Source of the DNA: Flammeovirgaceae bacterium
GTDB taxonomy: Bacteria; Bacteroidota; Bacteroidia; Cytophagales; Cyclobacteriaceae
Direction: 5' to 3'
Assembly: GCA_016712035.1 (NCBI GenBank)
Contig: JADJRT010000007.1
Location: 133,872-197,871 of the forward strand
Length of the DNA: 64,000 nt
The notes under the pieces were generated by a model that saw only the letters and a list, made by a program, of their open reading frames with translations, did not search any database and was not told the DNA's origin. Below are positions 1 to 10,841 of the stretch, piece after piece; position 1 is the first letter of the stretch, and each line of letters starts with the position of its first letter. The position numbers and the translations under genes are program-made.

Positions 1-1
1 A

Positions 2-166
2 ACCAGAGCACGTGTGTATGTGCAAGGCTTGAACTTGTTCACAATAAGTGGATATGATGGTCTTGATCCTGATTTGAATACCAATGATGATACTTTCTTT
101 GGTGTTGATGAAGGAGCTTATCCTTTGGTGAAGCAGTATGTAATAGGTTTGAATATTGGGTTTTAA
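2..166 (+). CDS. SusC/RagA TonB-dependent receptor, C-terminal end (partial)
   Basis: The last 54 codons of a gene that begins before the window. The C-terminus reads as an outer-membrane barrel end: 'VYVQGLNLFT', then 'YPLVKQYVIGLNIGF' finishing on the aromatic residue typical of barrel proteins. The sequence 'GLNL.T..GYDGLDP' is typical of SusC/RagA receptor ends. It stops 21 bases before a SusD-type gene, the usual SusC-SusD order, so the pair probably imports an oligomer across the outer membrane. Only the end is visible, so substrate cannot be guessed. Confidence 0.85.
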   Translation, partial: TRARVYVQGLNLFTISGYDGLDPDLNTNDDTFFGVDEGAYPLVKQYVIGLNIGF

Positions 167-187
167 TAGGATATAATTAATAAAACG

Positions 188-1948
188 ATGAAAAAATCAA
201 ATATAAAAATCGGATTAATGTTTGCCGCTTTACTGGCATTCACGAATTCATGTAAGGAGGACTTTTTAGCGGTTACTCCTAACGGCTCGCTGGATGCAAA
301 AGTGTTAGCTACAGCAGATGGTGTAGATGCACTATTGATCAGTGCCTATTCCATGATTGATGGTGTTGCCAATATTGGATTTGGCTGGGAATCCGCCTCC
401 TCCAATTGGGTATTTGGAAGTATAAGGGGTTTGGAGGCAAACAAAGGTACCGATGCTGGTGACCAGCCGGATATTAACCCTATCCAAACCTATACTGAGG
501 CATCTACCAACCCATACCTGGATATTAAGTGGAGATCGGCCTATGATGGTGTTGCTCGTTGCAATTCTGTGTTGCAGGTGTTAGAAGCCGCAGAAGCCGA
601 TGGTACGGTTTCAGCCAGTGAGGCAACTTCTTTCAGACAACAAGCAAGAGCCCTTCGTGGATGGTACCATTTCGAAGCCTACAGAATGTGGGCTAAGGCC
701 GATGGCACAGGAATTCCATATGTGGATGAAGTGACTGACCCGGTTGCAGTTACCAACGATGTGGATGTGCGGGATCTGATCTTAGCGGATCTTAATGAAG
801 GAAGATCTTTACCCCTTGATATGGGGCAGGTGGGTCGTTTCAATAAAACCGTTTGTGACGTAATGTATGCAAAAGCCCTCATGCAAATGAAGAAGGATTA
901 CGCGGGTGCAAAAACTATTTTAGCGGCTGTTGTTGGAGCTAATGGTGCAAAACTGGGTGCTGGAAAAGCGCCTGATGGTTCTGCTATCGGTTTAGAGCCT
1001 AAGTATGGGGACATATTTGATGCCGCAAACCGCAATGGTGTAGAAGCCATTTATACTGTTCAATATTCTGTAAATGATGGCTCGGGCGGTTATAATGCGG
1101 GCTTTGGCGAAGTATTGAACTTCCCATACAAAAGCGGTGCTTCACCCGGTGGTTGCTGTGGATTCTTTCAACCTACGCATGATTTTGCGAATTCATTCCG
1201 TACCGATGCAAGTGGATTGCCATTTCTGGATGATTCTTACAGCAATGGTGCTAATGCTTTAACGGATGACCAGGGAAAATTGCCTGCCGATGCTTATACG
1301 GTTGATACTCGATCAGTTGATCCTCGCTTGGATTGGACGGTAGGTAGAAGAGGTATCGAATATCTTGACTGGGGACCGATGACTGGTTCAGATTGGATTC
1401 GCGATCAATCCTATGCAGGTGTATATGTTGGTAAAAAACAGGTTTATAAAAAATCACAGGAAGGGACATTAACGGAAGTAGGTAACTGGACTAGTGGTTG
1501 GACAGCCAATGGCTATCGCTTAATTCGCTACTCTGATGTTATGCTTATGTTGGCTGAGTGTCAGATTGAAACCAGTGATTTCGCTGGTGCATTGATCAAT
1601 ATTAATGCGATACGTAACCGAGCTGCAAATCCAGCTGGATTTGTTGTTACGCCCGGTGTGGCCGTTACGTATAATGTGCAACCTTATGCAACATTGGGAA
1701 CTCAGGATAATGCTCGCACAATTTTGCGTTTTGAGCGCAAACTTGAGTTAGGTATGGAAGGTCATCGTTATTGGGACTTACAACGTTGGGGCAACGTTAC
1801 TTCTGAGTTAAATAGAATTCTTGCCTATGAGAAAACCAGACGCGCTTCCTTGTATGGAGGAGCTACGGTGGGTCCAGAGGATGTTAATTATCCTGTGCCA
1901 CAAAATCAGATTGACATCACCAACGGTAAGCTAAAGCAAAACCGTTAA
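188..1948 (+). CDS. SusD/RagB family nutrient-binding outer-membrane lipoprotein
   Basis: 586 residues, the normal size for SusD/RagB proteins, which are the surface lids of SusC transporters. The N-terminus is a lipoprotein signal with the lipid-bearing Cys at residue 22 ('LLAFTNSC'). The middle has the helical TPR-like framework ('FRQQARALRGWYHFEAYRMW'), and the C-terminus has the family block 'RFERKLELGMEGHRYWDLQRWG'. It lies directly downstream of the SusC end and is followed by a strong terminator. Carbohydrate or other polymer uptake is inferred from the family; no residue identifies the ligand. Confidence 0.95.
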   Translation: MKKSNIKIGLMFAALLAFTNSCKEDFLAVTPNGSLDAKVLATADGVDALLISAYSMIDGVANIGFGWESASSNWVFGSIRGLEANKGTDAGDQPDINPIQTYTEASTNPYLDIKWRSAYDGVARCNSVLQVLEAAEADGTVSASEATSFRQQARALRGWYHFEAYRMWAKADGTGIPYVDEVTDPVAVTNDVDVRDLILADLNEGRSLPLDMGQVGRFNKTVCDVMYAKALMQMKKDYAGAKTILAAVVGANGAKLGAGKAPDGSAIGLEPKYGDIFDAANRNGVEAIYTVQYSVNDGSGGYNAGFGEVLNFPYKSGASPGGCCGFFQPTHDFANSFRTDASGLPFLDDSYSNGANALTDDQGKLPADAYTVDTRSVDPRLDWTVGRRGIEYLDWGPMTGSDWIRDQSYAGVYVGKKQVYKKSQEGTLTEVGNWTSGWTANGYRLIRYSDVMLMLAECQIETSDFAGALININAIRNRAANPAGFVVTPGVAVTYNVQPYATLGTQDNARTILRFERKLELGMEGHRYWDLQRWGNVTSELNRILAYEKTRRASLYGGATVGPEDVNYPVPQNQIDITNGKLKQNR

Positions 1949-1969
1949 GATTTACTTAAGTTTAATTGG

Positions 1970-2001
1970 GAAGCCGCTATAATTTATAGCGGCTTCTTTT
2001 T
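1970..2001 (+). terminator. Rho-independent terminator after susD-like gene
   Basis: A perfect 12-bp stem (gaagccgctata / tatagcggcttc, 1970-1981 and 1985-1996) with a 3-base loop, followed by a short T run. It lies 21 bases after the susD stop and separates it from the next gene. Confidence 0.9.
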
Positions 2002-2047
2002 ACCATTGGTAATTAATAACATTGTAGTTGATTAGAATCCCTTTTTC

Positions 2048-5000
2048 ATGAGATCTGTTTTAAGCCAACTTTTATTCTTAATACTGCTTTCATTTACGGT
2101 TGTATCCTGCTTTAAAAGCACCCCCCGTTTTGATTTATTATCTGCCGACCAAACAGGGGTTGATTTTAACAACGTGGTGGCTGATGAAGACAGCTTTAAT
2201 ATTTTGCACTACGAGTATATGTATAATGGGGGTGGAGTAGGTGTAGGTGATTTGAATAATGATAGCTTGCCCGATTTAATTTTTACAGCGAATCGGGTAT
2301 CCTCAAAGATTTATTTGAACCAAGGCGATTTCAAATTTTTGGATATCACCTCAAATTTTGAGGGCCTTACCAATAATCAGTGGTTGAGTGGGGTTAGTGT
2401 GGTCGATGTAAATGCCGATGGCTGGAATGATGTTTACTTAACATCGACCATGAGTAAAGATAGTTTGTTGCGGAAAAACCAGCTCTGGATAAATCAAGGA
2501 TTAACAGACGGTCAGGTTTGGTTTAAAGAAATGGGTGACCAATATGGTATTGCCGATACCGGATATTCCATGCATGCGGCTTTCTTTGATTATGATCTGG
2601 ATGGTGATCTGGATTTGTACGTTTTAAATAATGTAATCAGTCGTGAAGTACCGACTAACTATCGTGAAAAGGTATCGAATGGAACAGCCGACAATAACGA
2701 TCAGCTCTATCAGAATCTTGGCAATAACACTTTCAGAAATGTTACTAAGGAGGCCGGTATTATTTATGAGGGTTATGGTTTAGGAATTGCAGTAGGGGAT
2801 GTAAATAAGGATGGTTATCCGGATATCTATATTTCAAATGATTATATCGCCAATGATTTATTATATATCAATCAGCGCAATGGTAAGTTTCTCAATCAAT
2901 CAAAGCAATATTTCTCCTATCATTCTAAGTTTTCAATGGGCAATGATATGGCCGATCTCAACAATGACGGCAATCTCGATATCCTTAACCATGGATATGA
3001 TGCCTGAACAGTACTTCCGAAAAAAGCAAACTATCAACGGCAATAGCTATTTCATTTATGTGAACAATGAAAAGTATGGATACGAGCAGCAATATGTAAG
3101 AAACATGGTTCAAATTCATGGCGGTTTTTTAGACACTACCATGCTTCCCTTTAATGAAGTAGGCCAAATGGCTGGTGTATATCAGACCGAATGGAGTTGG
3201 TCACCTTTATTGGCAGACTTCGATAATGATGGCGACAAGGACTTATTTATCACCAACGGATTTCCTAAGGACTTAACCGATAAAGATTTCACTAATTACA
3301 AAGCACAGGTATATGGTTCGTTGGCAAGTGACGAGCATATGCTGGCTCGAATACCCATTGTTAAGGTGCCTAACTATGCATATGAAAATACAACCGGGCT
3401 GCAATTTGTTAATCGAACAAAAGACTGGGGTTTAAATATTCCGTCTTTCTCTAATGGTGCCTCTTTTGTTGATCTGGATTTAGATGGCGACTTAGATTAC
3501 GTGGTTAATAATATTAATGATCCGGCATTTGTTTATAGAAATAACACTATAGAAAAGTTTAAAGAGAATAGCAATTACCTGCGGATTAATTTACAGGGAG
3601 AAACTCCTAATGTAGCCGCGATCGGTGCCAAAGTGGAACTTTGGGCTAAGGGTAGTTATCAATATGTTGAGAAATTTCTGTCGCGCGGATATATTTCTTC
3701 GGTTGATCCAATTATGCATTTTGGATTGGGAAATATAAGCGAGATAGATTCTCTTCGAATTACCTGGCCCTCATCAAAAAAAGTAACAGACTTAAAGTCG
3801 ATTAAGGTTAACCAGGTAATTATACTTAAGGAAAGTGATGCAGTTGCCCCAGTTGTTAGGCCACGCGTAAACAAACTTCAAAAACTTTTACCAAGGTTGA
3901 GGATTTCATTGACTTTACGCATACTGAAAATGATTATATCGATTTCTTTCAAGGACAGAATATCATTCCTCACAAGTTTTCTCAAATCGGTCCTAGAATG
4001 GCCAAGGGCGATCTTAATGGAGATGGCCAGGAAGATTTGTTGATTGGTGCATCAAGCGGTCAGCCAACCACTGCATTCGTAAAGGAGGGTAGTAGATTTT
4101 TGCTACGGGAAATAGAAGGACTAACAGGAGACAAATCAATTCAGGAAGCTGACTTACAAATTTTTGATGTTGATGGCGATGGCGATCAGGACGTAATTGC
4201 TGCAGCCGGTGGCTACATGGCGGAAGATGAAAAACAATATCGTCATGTTCTTTACAGAAATGAAAAAGGAAACTTTGTAAAAGAGGAATTGCCTTTGCCG
4301 CCTTTCTCGGCTTCCGTTGTCAGGACTTTTGATTTTGACAAAGACGGAGATTTAGATGTTTTTATTGGTTGTCGAGTTAAGAAATGGAATTTTCCCTTAT
4401 CGAATAATTCATACTTACTGATTAACAACAAGGGAAAGTTTACGTTGGATGAAAAATTTAGCTTTGATTTGGGTATGGTTACTGATGCCAATTGGTCTGA
4501 TTATGATGGAGATGGCTGGCAGGATTTGATCATTACGCGCGAATGGAATTCCGTCATGATTTTGAAAAATGAGAAGAGTAATAGTTTAAATCCTATTTCT
4601 GATCCTGCTATGGAAAGGAAGCATGGTTTATGGTCATGCGTGATTGCTGGTGATTTTGATCAGGATGGCGATGACGATTATTTGCTTGGCAATCTTGGCT
4701 TAAACCATCGGTTCACAATTTCTGAAAAGTACCCCATGCGGGTTTATTCCATTGATCTTGATAAAAATGGTTATATCGATCCTGTATCTACTTCTTATTG
4801 GAAAGATGAAAAGGGTGACATGCAGGAATATCCTATAAATTATCTAGATGAACTGGCAGCCCAATCTCCATTCTTTAGAAAATCATTTACAAGCTATACA
4901 AAGTTCAGTTTCAGTACAGCTAACCAAATTATAAATACAGATACTATTTCTGCTAAGAATACTTTTTATGTAAACACTACAACCAGCTATGTGCTCTGGA

Positions 5001-5335
5001 ATGATAAAGGAAAATTTACATGGCAGGAATTGCCTGTGGAGGCTCAGGTTGCGCCCGTAAAGAAATTACTGGTACATGATTTTAATGGAGACACTTTTAA
5101 TGATGTCCTAATTGCAGGAAATGATCATACCTATGATGTGTCTACAGGGAATTATGATAGTAATAAAGGTTTAATCCTTTTAGGTACAGGTTCGAAGGAG
5201 TTTACTACTATGCCACCCTCACAGAGTGGACTTTTACTTAATGGTCAGGTGGAATCATTAATTCATTTGAAAAGCGATACATTATCTTATGTTATCGGTG
5301 GCATTAATAGAAGTAAACTTCAGTTTATAAACTGA
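2048..5335 (+). CDS. FG-GAP/VCBS repeat lipoprotein with ASPIC/UnbV domain (interrupted by two frameshifts)
   Basis: One gene of about 1,095 codons cut by two single-base indels. Segment 1 (to about 2985) starts with a lipoprotein signal ('LLSFTVVSC') and has many Asp-rich calcium-type loops ('DYDLDGDLDLY', 'DVNKDGYPDIY'). At about 2986 an extra A shifts the frame; the family sequence resumes as 'TMDMMPEQYFRKKQTINGNS'. An ASPIC/UnbV domain is at about 3580-3830 ('AAIGAKVELWA', 'DPIMHFGLG', 'LRITWPSSK'). A base is missing between 3859 and 3885, after which 'VEDFIDFTHTENDY' and further FG-GAP blades continue to the stop. Such proteins often sit beside SusC/SusD pairs in Cytophagales; a surface-exposed binding role is inferred. 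Confidence 0.85.
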
Positions 5336-6857
5336 TAAAAAGTAAACCAATCTTAGTGGGCAGAATTTTTAAGCACCAGAACGGCCGTTGAATTTTTTGC
5401 CAGAGGTTAGTGAGTACTTTAGGAACCTTGGTATTGAAATCAAGTGCTCCTAGTAGGATGTCTTTATCCCCATCGCCTTCCAGATCAGCAACTTCCATCA
5501 CAATCCATCTACCCGCTGGTGGGCCTGGTAAAGTGTGAGCGACATAAGTATTATTATTGTTCTCTAAATAAACAAAACTCTCCTCGGCAGTATTTTCGAA
5601 ATCTGGAAAGAATGAAATGCAGGCTATGTCCAGATCTCCATCTAAATCAAAGTCGTTGGCGACAGCTTTGGAGGCACCATGCAAAGGGTAAAACCACGAT
5701 TCGCGAAAGCTACCCTCCTTATTCTGAAGAAATATGCGCATTCCATGATAGGGCTTTAAAATTTGTGAATAGTCTGAATTATCGCCATTCGTATAGAGGA
5801 TATCGAAAAACCCGTCTTGATTGAAATCGGCCAGATCAAAGTAGCTACTTCCATAAACAGGTGGAAATCTAAGGAGTATATTCTGTTTGAATTTGAAGTT
5901 TCCAAGGTTGGTGAATAAAATGATTTGTTCATCGCCTTGGGTAAAGAGCGCCATAATATCAACGAGTCCATCGTTGTTAAAATCTTTGACAACAGATTTT
6001 CTGGAACCGGGTAGATTTGAAATAGGATGTGTAACATATTTTGAATCACCTTTATTTTCGTACACTAGTAATGCACCCGTATAGTTGCCGAAGGCACAGG
6101 TTACTAAGTCGGGTAAGCCATCTTTGTTTAAATCTGCTTCCTCGATGTTTACGGGCCTCTGGATAGAATCGATGAGCATACCTGTTTTGTTCACGTTGGT
6201 CAACAGATCAAGTTCTGCTACGGATCCTTTTGACTGATCATTGGGATCCATAATTCCCATTAGGGAGATTATAGGTTTCTGATTAATTCTAAAGATTAGA
6301 TCAGAAGGCGGGCTGGAGAGTTGTAAAGAATATTCAGGGTTTAGCTGATCATTATATTGAATTAATCTTCCGGTACGACTCCCCGTAAATATTTTATGCG
6401 CCAACGTATCAACTTTCACCATAGTGATAATCGCTGTTGATCCTTCAGCATTCTTTATCTCATAAGGATTGAATAAGGTTAGCTCTGCAAACGTCCTTTT
6501 AGATTCTTGGTTTAATGTGTCTGGTGATTTCTCTACAAAATAATCAACAATCAAATTCCATTCAGCTTTCGTTACCATGGGCTCGGATGGCCGGGTACCT
6601 GCGGCAATAAGTAAGTCATCGATGGATGTATATTTTATGCCATCCATAAGATCTGTTTGACCCATTCGAAATGCCATATAGGGCAATACCTCGTTTTTCC
6701 AGATATTTTTTGGTAAAAGGTTGGGTTCTGGAAACACGTGACAGCTACCGCAGTACTGTTTGGCCAATCGTTCAGCGTGTTCTTCTTTCGTTTCGCAAGA
6801 AAACCACGTTAGTGCTAAAGAGGCTACAAGTGTAAGATTAAAAATTCTAAAGGGCAC
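5325..6857 (-). CDS. FG-GAP repeat lipoprotein with N-terminal CxxCH motif
   Basis: Convergent with the preceding gene. I chose the GTG at 6857, which gives a lipoprotein signal ('LALTWFSC') just before 'LAKQYCGSCHVFPEPNLLP', a CxxCH haem-c-like motif; the open frame runs further upstream to 7079 but that part overlaps the next gene. The rest is an FG-GAP beta-propeller with Asp loops ('DLNKDGLPDLV', 'DFNQDGFFDIL', 'DFDLDGDLDIA', 'DLEGDGDKDIL'). Near 5394 one missing A in an A run seems to alter the last residues: restoring it ends the protein at 5353 with 'STAVLVLKNSAH'. A secreted, possibly haem-carrying protein; function unknown. Confidence 0.8.
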   Translation of the reverse strand: MPFRIFNLTLVASLALTWFSCETKEEHAERLAKQYCGSCHVFPEPNLLPKNIWKNEVLPYMAFRMGQTDLMDGIKYTSIDDLLIAAGTRPSEPMVTKAEWNLIVDYFVEKSPDTLNQESKRTFAELTLFNPYEIKNAEGSTAIITMVKVDTLAHKIFTGSRTGRLIQYNDQLNPEYSLQLSSPPSDLIFRINQKPIISLMGIMDPNDQSKGSVAELDLLTNVNKTGMLIDSIQRPVNIEEADLNKDGLPDLVTCAFGNYTGALLVYENKGDSKYVTHPISNLPGSRKSVVKDFNNDGLVDIMALFTQGDEQIILFTNLGNFKFKQNILLRFPPVYGSSYFDLADFNQDGFFDILYTNGDNSDYSQILKPYHGMRIFLQNKEGSFRESWFYPLHGASKAVANDFDLDGDLDIACISFFPDFENTAEESFVYLENNNNTYVAHTLPGPPAGRWIVMEVADLEGDGDKDILLGALDFNTKVPKVLTNLWQKIQRPFWCLKILPTKIGLLFISL

Positions 6858-6969
6858 ACTTAAAACTTTTAAAGGATATGCTTGAGAGGATGTATTCTTA
6901 TCTAACAAATTAATATATTTATCTATTATCTGACTTTGTTTCAAACATACTATTAAACCGAAAATAAGC

Positions 6970-8370
6970 ATGACAAATTTGAAATCATCTCGTAGAGGTT
7001 TTATTAAAAAAATGGCCGGAACAGCACTGGCTACTTCGCTCGTTCCTTCTGTTTTAAAGGCGGGATCGGGGGAACCCATATATTTGGAAGCTCCGAAAAG
7101 GGAGAAAAAGATTTAGTCGCCTAACGATCAGGTTAATGTTGCGGTGATTGGCATGGGCATTATGGGATTCAATAATACGGAATCTACCCTGTTAGTTCCG
7201 GGAGTTAAACTGGTAGGGGCATGCGATCTTTATACCGGTAGGTTGGATAGGGCCAAGGAGGGTTATGGTAAAGATCTCTTTGTAACTAAAAACTATAAAG
7301 AGATATTGGACCGAAAGGATGTCGATGCGGTGATCATTGCAACCTCCGATCATTGGCACGATCGGATTTCTATTGAAGCCATGAACAAAGGCAAGCATGT
7401 GTATTGCGAAAAACCGATGGTGCATAAATTGGATGAGGGGGCTGAAGTTATAGCTACTCAAAAGAAGACAGGCAAAGTTTTTCAGGTAGGCAGTCAGCGG
7501 GTGAGTTCAATTGTAACTTTAAAAGCAAAAGAAGTTTTCGAGACGAAGACAATTGGAGATTTGATTATGGTAGAGACCTGGATGGACAGACATAGTGCGA
7601 ATGGTGCCTGGCAGTATTCAATCCCTACGGATGCGCAAGGGGGCACCGTGGATTGGGATAGTTTCCAGGGTGATGCCCCTAAACGGCCTTATGATCCAAC
7701 GCGTTTTTTTCGATGGAGAAATTATCAGGATTATGGTACCGGAGTGGCTGGTGACCTTTTTGTGCATTTATTTTCAGCGTTGCATGCAGTAACCAGTTCA
7801 CATGGACCGAATCGGATTCTTGCTACCGGTGGTTTGAGATACTGGAAAGATGGTCGCGATGTTCCCGCTGTTATTTTGGGTATCTACGATTATCCGGCTA
7901 CCGATAAACATCCGGCCTTTAACTTGCAGATGCGGGTAAATTTTGTGGATGGCAGTGAGCGGGGCGAGGGATTGCGATTGATAGGAACCGATGGCTATAT
8001 TGATTTTGGATGGGATTATGTAAAAGTTGTTCATCATAAAATGGAAAAAGAGCCCGGCTATGGCGGCTGGGATTCCTATGAAACCTTTTCAGAGAGCCAA
8101 CAGAAAGAATACGAGAAATGGTATCGGGCAAAGTATCCGAAAGCCGCACCTCAAATAATTGATTCGGATCTTGAGTACAAAGCGCCAAGAGACTACAATG
8201 CTAACCTGGATCATCACGCTGCATTCTATAAGGGAATTCGTGAGAAGGCGGTTATTGTCGAAGATGCTTTGTTTGGAATGCGTGCTGCCGGCCCCGCATT
8301 AGCTACCAACAAAAGTTATTTTGATAAGACTATTATCAACTGGGATCCTGTGCAGGCAAAATTGGTATAG
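6970..8370 (+). CDS. Tat-exported Gfo/Idh/MocA family oxidoreductase (in-frame TAG after signal)
   Basis: Starting at ATG 6970 the frame opens with a twin-arginine signal ('SSRRGFIKKMAG', then a hydrophobic stretch 'TALATSLVPSVL'). It runs through a single in-frame TAG at 7114-7116 into an oxidoreductase. The enzyme part has a Rossmann start ('VAVIGMGIMG'), the 'HWHDRISIEAMNKGKHVYCE' block and the 'EKPM' motif whose Lys is catalytic in the family. Secreted Gfo/Idh/MocA proteins are frequent in Bacteroidota sugar-utilisation loci, and the SusC/SusD neighbours fit. The TAG would separate export signal from enzyme; it could be a consensus error (CAG or AAG), a real nonsense mutation, or the enzyme could start internally. 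A strong terminator follows. Confidence 0.88.
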
Positions 8371-8394
8371 GACTCTTTGCTTATTTATTAATGG

Positions 8395-8428
8395 ACACCC
8401 GCTTATAAGCCAGCGGGTGTTTTTTTTA
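8395..8428 (+). terminator. Rho-independent terminator after the Gfo/Idh/MocA gene
   Basis: A 9-bp perfect stem (acacccgct / agcgggtgt, 8395-8403 and 8412-8420) with an 8-base loop, followed by eight T residues. Confidence 0.92.
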
Positions 8429-8538
8429 GTGTGATTGGTAATGTTTTTTCACCACTTAAATGGGCATTTGCTCTCTCATAAAAGCATGTTAAATCAAATG
8501 GGTTAATAGTTAAATTGCAGAGTCATAATCCTATAACC

Positions 8539-10194
8539 ATGAAGAGAAATATAATTTTATCCCTTTTGTTGGTGTTGATCTGCAACGCCCTTTTTGGCCA
8601 AATAGAGGTTCAGCAGGTTGAAAAACTCAAAGTGGAAGCTGCGGCTGAAGTTGAGAAATACGCTGTCCTTGGTCAACAGATAAACGATATGCTATTTAGC
8701 TTCTCAGAATTAGGCTTTCAGGAATATGAGACATTTAATTACCTCACGTCTCTTTTAGAAAAACAAGGCTTTAAGGTAGAGAAAGGAATTGCTGGCGTTC
8801 CAACAGCCTGGATAGCCACATGGGGCTCTGGTAAGCCTGTTATTGCTTTAGGATCAGACGTGGATTGCATTCCGAAGGCCTCACAAAAGCCTGGTGTTGC
8901 CTACCAGGACCCTATCGTTGTAGGTGCACCCGGTCATGGTGAAGGTCATAACTCAGGGCAGGCATTAAATATAATTTCTGCTTTAGCACTTAAAAAGATT
9001 ATGGAGCGGGATAAAATTAGAGGTACGATAATGTTATGGCCCGGTATTGCTGAAGAGTTAGTAGGTACAAAGGCATATTACGTTCGAGCTGGCTATTTTA
9101 AAGATGTGGATGCCTGTATTTTTACCCACGTAGCCAATAATCTGGGTGTGGGTTACGGTGACTCCGGTGGCAATGGATTAGTGTCTGTGCGATTTAACTT
9201 TGAAGGGGCCGCAGCGCATGCAGCCGGTGCTCCTTGGCGCGGTAGAAGTGCCCTTGATGCCGTAGAACTCATGAACATAGGTTGGAATTTCAGACGCGAG
9301 CATCTTGAACTTACGCAACGGTCGCACTACGTTATTTCAGATGGGGGAGATCAGCCCAATGTAGTTCCATCAAAAGCTTCGGTGTGGTATTATTTTCGTG
9401 AACGTACTTATCCAAACATTAAAAAGTTATTTGATATTGGCGTGAAAGTAGCTGAAGGGGCCGCGTTGATGACAGACACAAAATTTACTTACGAAGTATT
9501 GGGTTCAGCCTGGCCTGGTCATTTCAATAAGCCTATGGCAGAAGCGATGTATGAGAATATTAAAAAAGTTGGCCTGCCTAAGTGGTCGGATGAAGATCAG
9601 TTATTGGCAAAGGCATCGCAAATAGAATTAAAGGCGCCAAAAGTAGATGGCCTTGCAGTTAAATTAGATACTATTAGTCTTCCTAGTCCTACAGCCCCCG
9701 TAAACGTAATGGGTCGGCAACTGATGGCTATGGGTGGAGGTTCAGATGACATTGCAGATATTAGCTGGACAGTACCGACTATTGTTCTCAGATACCCATC
9801 AAACATACCCGGACTACCTGGCCACCACTGGAGCAATGCTATTTCCATGGCAACGCCTATTGCTCATAAAGGAATTGTTTATGGTGCCAAGGCGGAGGTA
9901 ATGACCTTGCTTGATTTACTGTTGAAGCCTGAGATTCTTAAAAACTCATGGGAGTATTATCGCACAGAGCAGACCAAAGATTTGCAATACACTCCTTTAG
10001 TTGGAGAAAAGGATATGCCAGCCATTACGTTGAATAAGAAGATTATGGAAGAGTATGCTCCTAAACTAAAACCATTCTACTACAATCCTGCTAAATATAA
10101 AACCTATTTGGATCAGTTAGGAATCGTTTACCCCACTGTTCGCCCTGATCAAAAAGAAGAAATTAAAAAACTTGAGGAGAAAAAAGGGAAATAA
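8539..10194 (+). CDS. Secreted M20-family amidohydrolase (AbgB/carboxypeptidase-like)
   Basis: 551 residues from ATG 8539; a TTG 24 bases upstream is possible, but the ATG gives a clean signal peptide ('LLLVLICNALFGQ'). M20 features: 'SELGFQEYETFNYL', the metal-site-like 'GHGEGHNSGQALNII', 'GIAEELVGTKAYYV', and a dimerisation domain ('AAAHAAGAPWRGRSALDAVE'). The organisation resembles AbgB-type p-aminobenzoyl-glutamate/peptide hydrolases, with a C-terminal extension. Export suggests cleavage of N-acyl amino acids or small amides outside the cytoplasm. Its TAA stop shares one base with the ATG of the following riboflavin synthase gene, so the two are probably co-transcribed although functionally unrelated. 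Confidence 0.88.
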   Translation: MKRNIILSLLLVLICNALFGQIEVQQVEKLKVEAAAEVEKYAVLGQQINDMLFSFSELGFQEYETFNYLTSLLEKQGFKVEKGIAGVPTAWIATWGSGKPVIALGSDVDCIPKASQKPGVAYQDPIVVGAPGHGEGHNSGQALNIISALALKKIMERDKIRGTIMLWPGIAEELVGTKAYYVRAGYFKDVDACIFTHVANNLGVGYGDSGGNGLVSVRFNFEGAAAHAAGAPWRGRSALDAVELMNIGWNFRREHLELTQRSHYVISDGGDQPNVVPSKASVWYYFRERTYPNIKKLFDIGVKVAEGAALMTDTKFTYEVLGSAWPGHFNKPMAEAMYENIKKVGLPKWSDEDQLLAKASQIELKAPKVDGLAVKLDTISLPSPTAPVNVMGRQLMAMGGGSDDIADISWTVPTIVLRYPSNIPGLPGHHWSNAISMATPIAHKGIVYGAKAEVMTLLDLLLKPEILKNSWEYYRTEQTKDLQYTPLVGEKDMPAITLNKKIMEEYAPKLKPFYYNPAKYKTYLDQLGIVYPTVRPDQKEEIKKLEEKKGK

Positions 10195-10779
10195 TGTTTA
10201 CTGGAATAATAGAAGCGCGCGGCACTGTCTTGGAGGTACGTCAGGAACATTCAAACAAAAGTTTTTGTATCGAAAGCATTATCAGCCCTGAGTTGAAGAT
10301 AGACCAAAGTACCTCGCATGATGGCGTGTGTCTTACGGTTACAGAAGTTGGTCGCGATACGCATTGGGTAACTGCGATTGATGAAACATTAAAGAAATCA
10401 ACACTTGGATTGTTGAAGGCGGGTGATGTTGTTAATCTTGAACGCTGCCTGGTAGCCAACGGTCGGTTTGATGGCCATGTTGTTCAGGGGTCATGTCGAT
10501 CAAATCGGCAAATGTATTTCGATAAAGGATGCGCAGGGGAGTTGGTTATTTGAGTTTGAATATGATCCTACTCTTGGAAATGTAACAGTAGAAAAAGGTT
10601 CGATATGTATCAACGGTGTTAGCCTCACCTGTTTTAATAGTCGCGCAAACAGTTTTACAGTGGCGATTATTCCCTATACCTATGAGAATACCAACTTTAA
10701 AACCTTAAAAGTTGGCAGTGTGGTTAACCTTGAATTCGACATTATAGGAAAGTATGTGAAACGATTATTAAATCTTTAA
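10194..10779 (+). CDS. ribE: Riboflavin synthase alpha chain (one frameshift)
   Basis: Converts two 6,7-dimethyl-8-ribityllumazine molecules to riboflavin and the pyrimidinedione. The start is the classic 'MFTGIIEARGTV', and the N-terminal barrel has 'SHDGVCLTVTEV'. After 'GRFDGHVVQG' an extra G in the run at 10487-10490 breaks the frame; removing it gives 'GHVDQIGKC', the usual second-barrel start, then 'EKGSICINGVSLTC' and 'KYVKRLL' at the end. Two tandem lumazine-binding barrels of about 95 residues give the expected family length of about 195. Directly coupled to the upstream amidohydrolase stop. Confidence 0.93.
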
Positions 10780-10841
10780 TAACGCTTAGTAATAAGGTAG
10801 TACCTTGTTAATTTCAATTTTCAAACTAAACAACTAAAACT

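Noticed and set aside
5444..5824. + strand open frame inside the CxxCH gene
   Set aside because: Antisense to clear FG-GAP repeats and with no recognisable protein features.
10481..10495. Programmed ribosomal frameshift in riboflavin synthase
   Set aside because: Slippery-site features are absent and similar slips occur in many unrelated genes, pointing to sequence error.
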